From assembly GCA_030267565.1 (NCBI GenBank), contig BRXU01000013.1:660001-724000 (forward strand): a stretch of 64,000 bases of DNA, in the 5' to 3' direction. The notes beneath the pieces were generated by a model that did not search any database, was not told the DNA's origin, and worked only from the letters and a program-made list of their open reading frames with translations. The stretch's first letter is position 1. Each line of letters begins with the position of its first letter. The translations under genes were made by a program, and so were the position numbers. Source of the stretch: Pleodorina starrii (lineage: Eukaryota; Chlorophyta; Chlorophyceae; Chlamydomonadales; Volvocaceae). Shown here piece after piece: positions 63,845 through 64,000 of this stretch.

Positions 63845-64000
63845 CTGGGTTATGGGCCCGATCGCGAACGCCGTCTCCGTCCCTTCGCTGCGGTAACTTT
63901 TCTGGTACCCACCGCCCTCCCTCCCTCCCCCCAGTAGCCCCCCACCCACCCACCAGTCCACCCACCCACCCACCCACCCACACGCGCCCCCCCCCGCAGT
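63845..64000 (-). other. Intronic sequence of the WD40 gene running off the window
   Basis: C-rich (plus strand) sequence with CCACCCACC repeats and one copy of the dispersed intronic motif at 63871-63897. No further exon was recognised. Confidence 0.5.

Overview
The window looks like nuclear DNA of a green alga, most likely a volvocine chlorophyte related to Chlamydomonas, Gonium or Volvox. The evidence is high GC, genes broken by many short GT-AG introns, long Ala/Gly/Gln low-complexity runs inside coding exons, a plastid THF1 gene with a transit peptide, a receptor-like TKL kinase of the kind common in these algae, and LINE elements. No bacterial gene organisation, rRNA, tRNA or CRISPR array was seen. 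All exon models below were built by eye, by matching splice sites and reading phase. They are internally consistent but have no transcript support.

Left third (1-21.2 kb), transposon and satellite territory. A plus-strand L1-like LINE (LINE-B) enters from the left edge, carries one 4-bp frameshift, and ends near 3526 with a UUCG hairpin and a (CAT)4 tail. Next come two 103-bp direct repeats and a Pro/Gln-repeat open frame with a GCR1_C-like domain. From 6.2 to 20.9 kb lies a 189-bp satellite (about 1.6 monomers on the left, 36 on the right). It is interrupted by a minus-strand composite: a second kind of LINE (LINE-A: APE endonuclease, RT, long unknown region, RNase H) joined in frame to a truncated copy of the LINE-B RT. 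On the minus strand, satellite, LINE-A and LINE-B share one 4876-codon open frame.

Middle (22.2-43.9 kb). A 15-exon plus-strand gene encodes a receptor-like TKL protein kinase of about 1388 residues: signal peptide, extracellular region, one TM helix, and a kinase domain split by a roughly 320-residue insertion. After about 6 kb with no recognised gene, a 3-exon minus-strand gene encodes a 1543-residue RRM protein with long Gln-rich and Gly/Arg-rich tails.

Right third (46.1-64 kb). A small plastid-targeted membrane protein gene (minus) and THF1/PSB29 (plus) lie head to head with 366 bp between start codons. A large minus-strand WD40 gene (22 exons seen, 5' end outside the window) fills the rest. 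Its introns are packed with G-rich and C-rich tandem repeats and a dispersed 19-27 bp motif.

The cellular genes do not form one pathway, apart from the divergent pair, which both act in the thylakoid or plastid.
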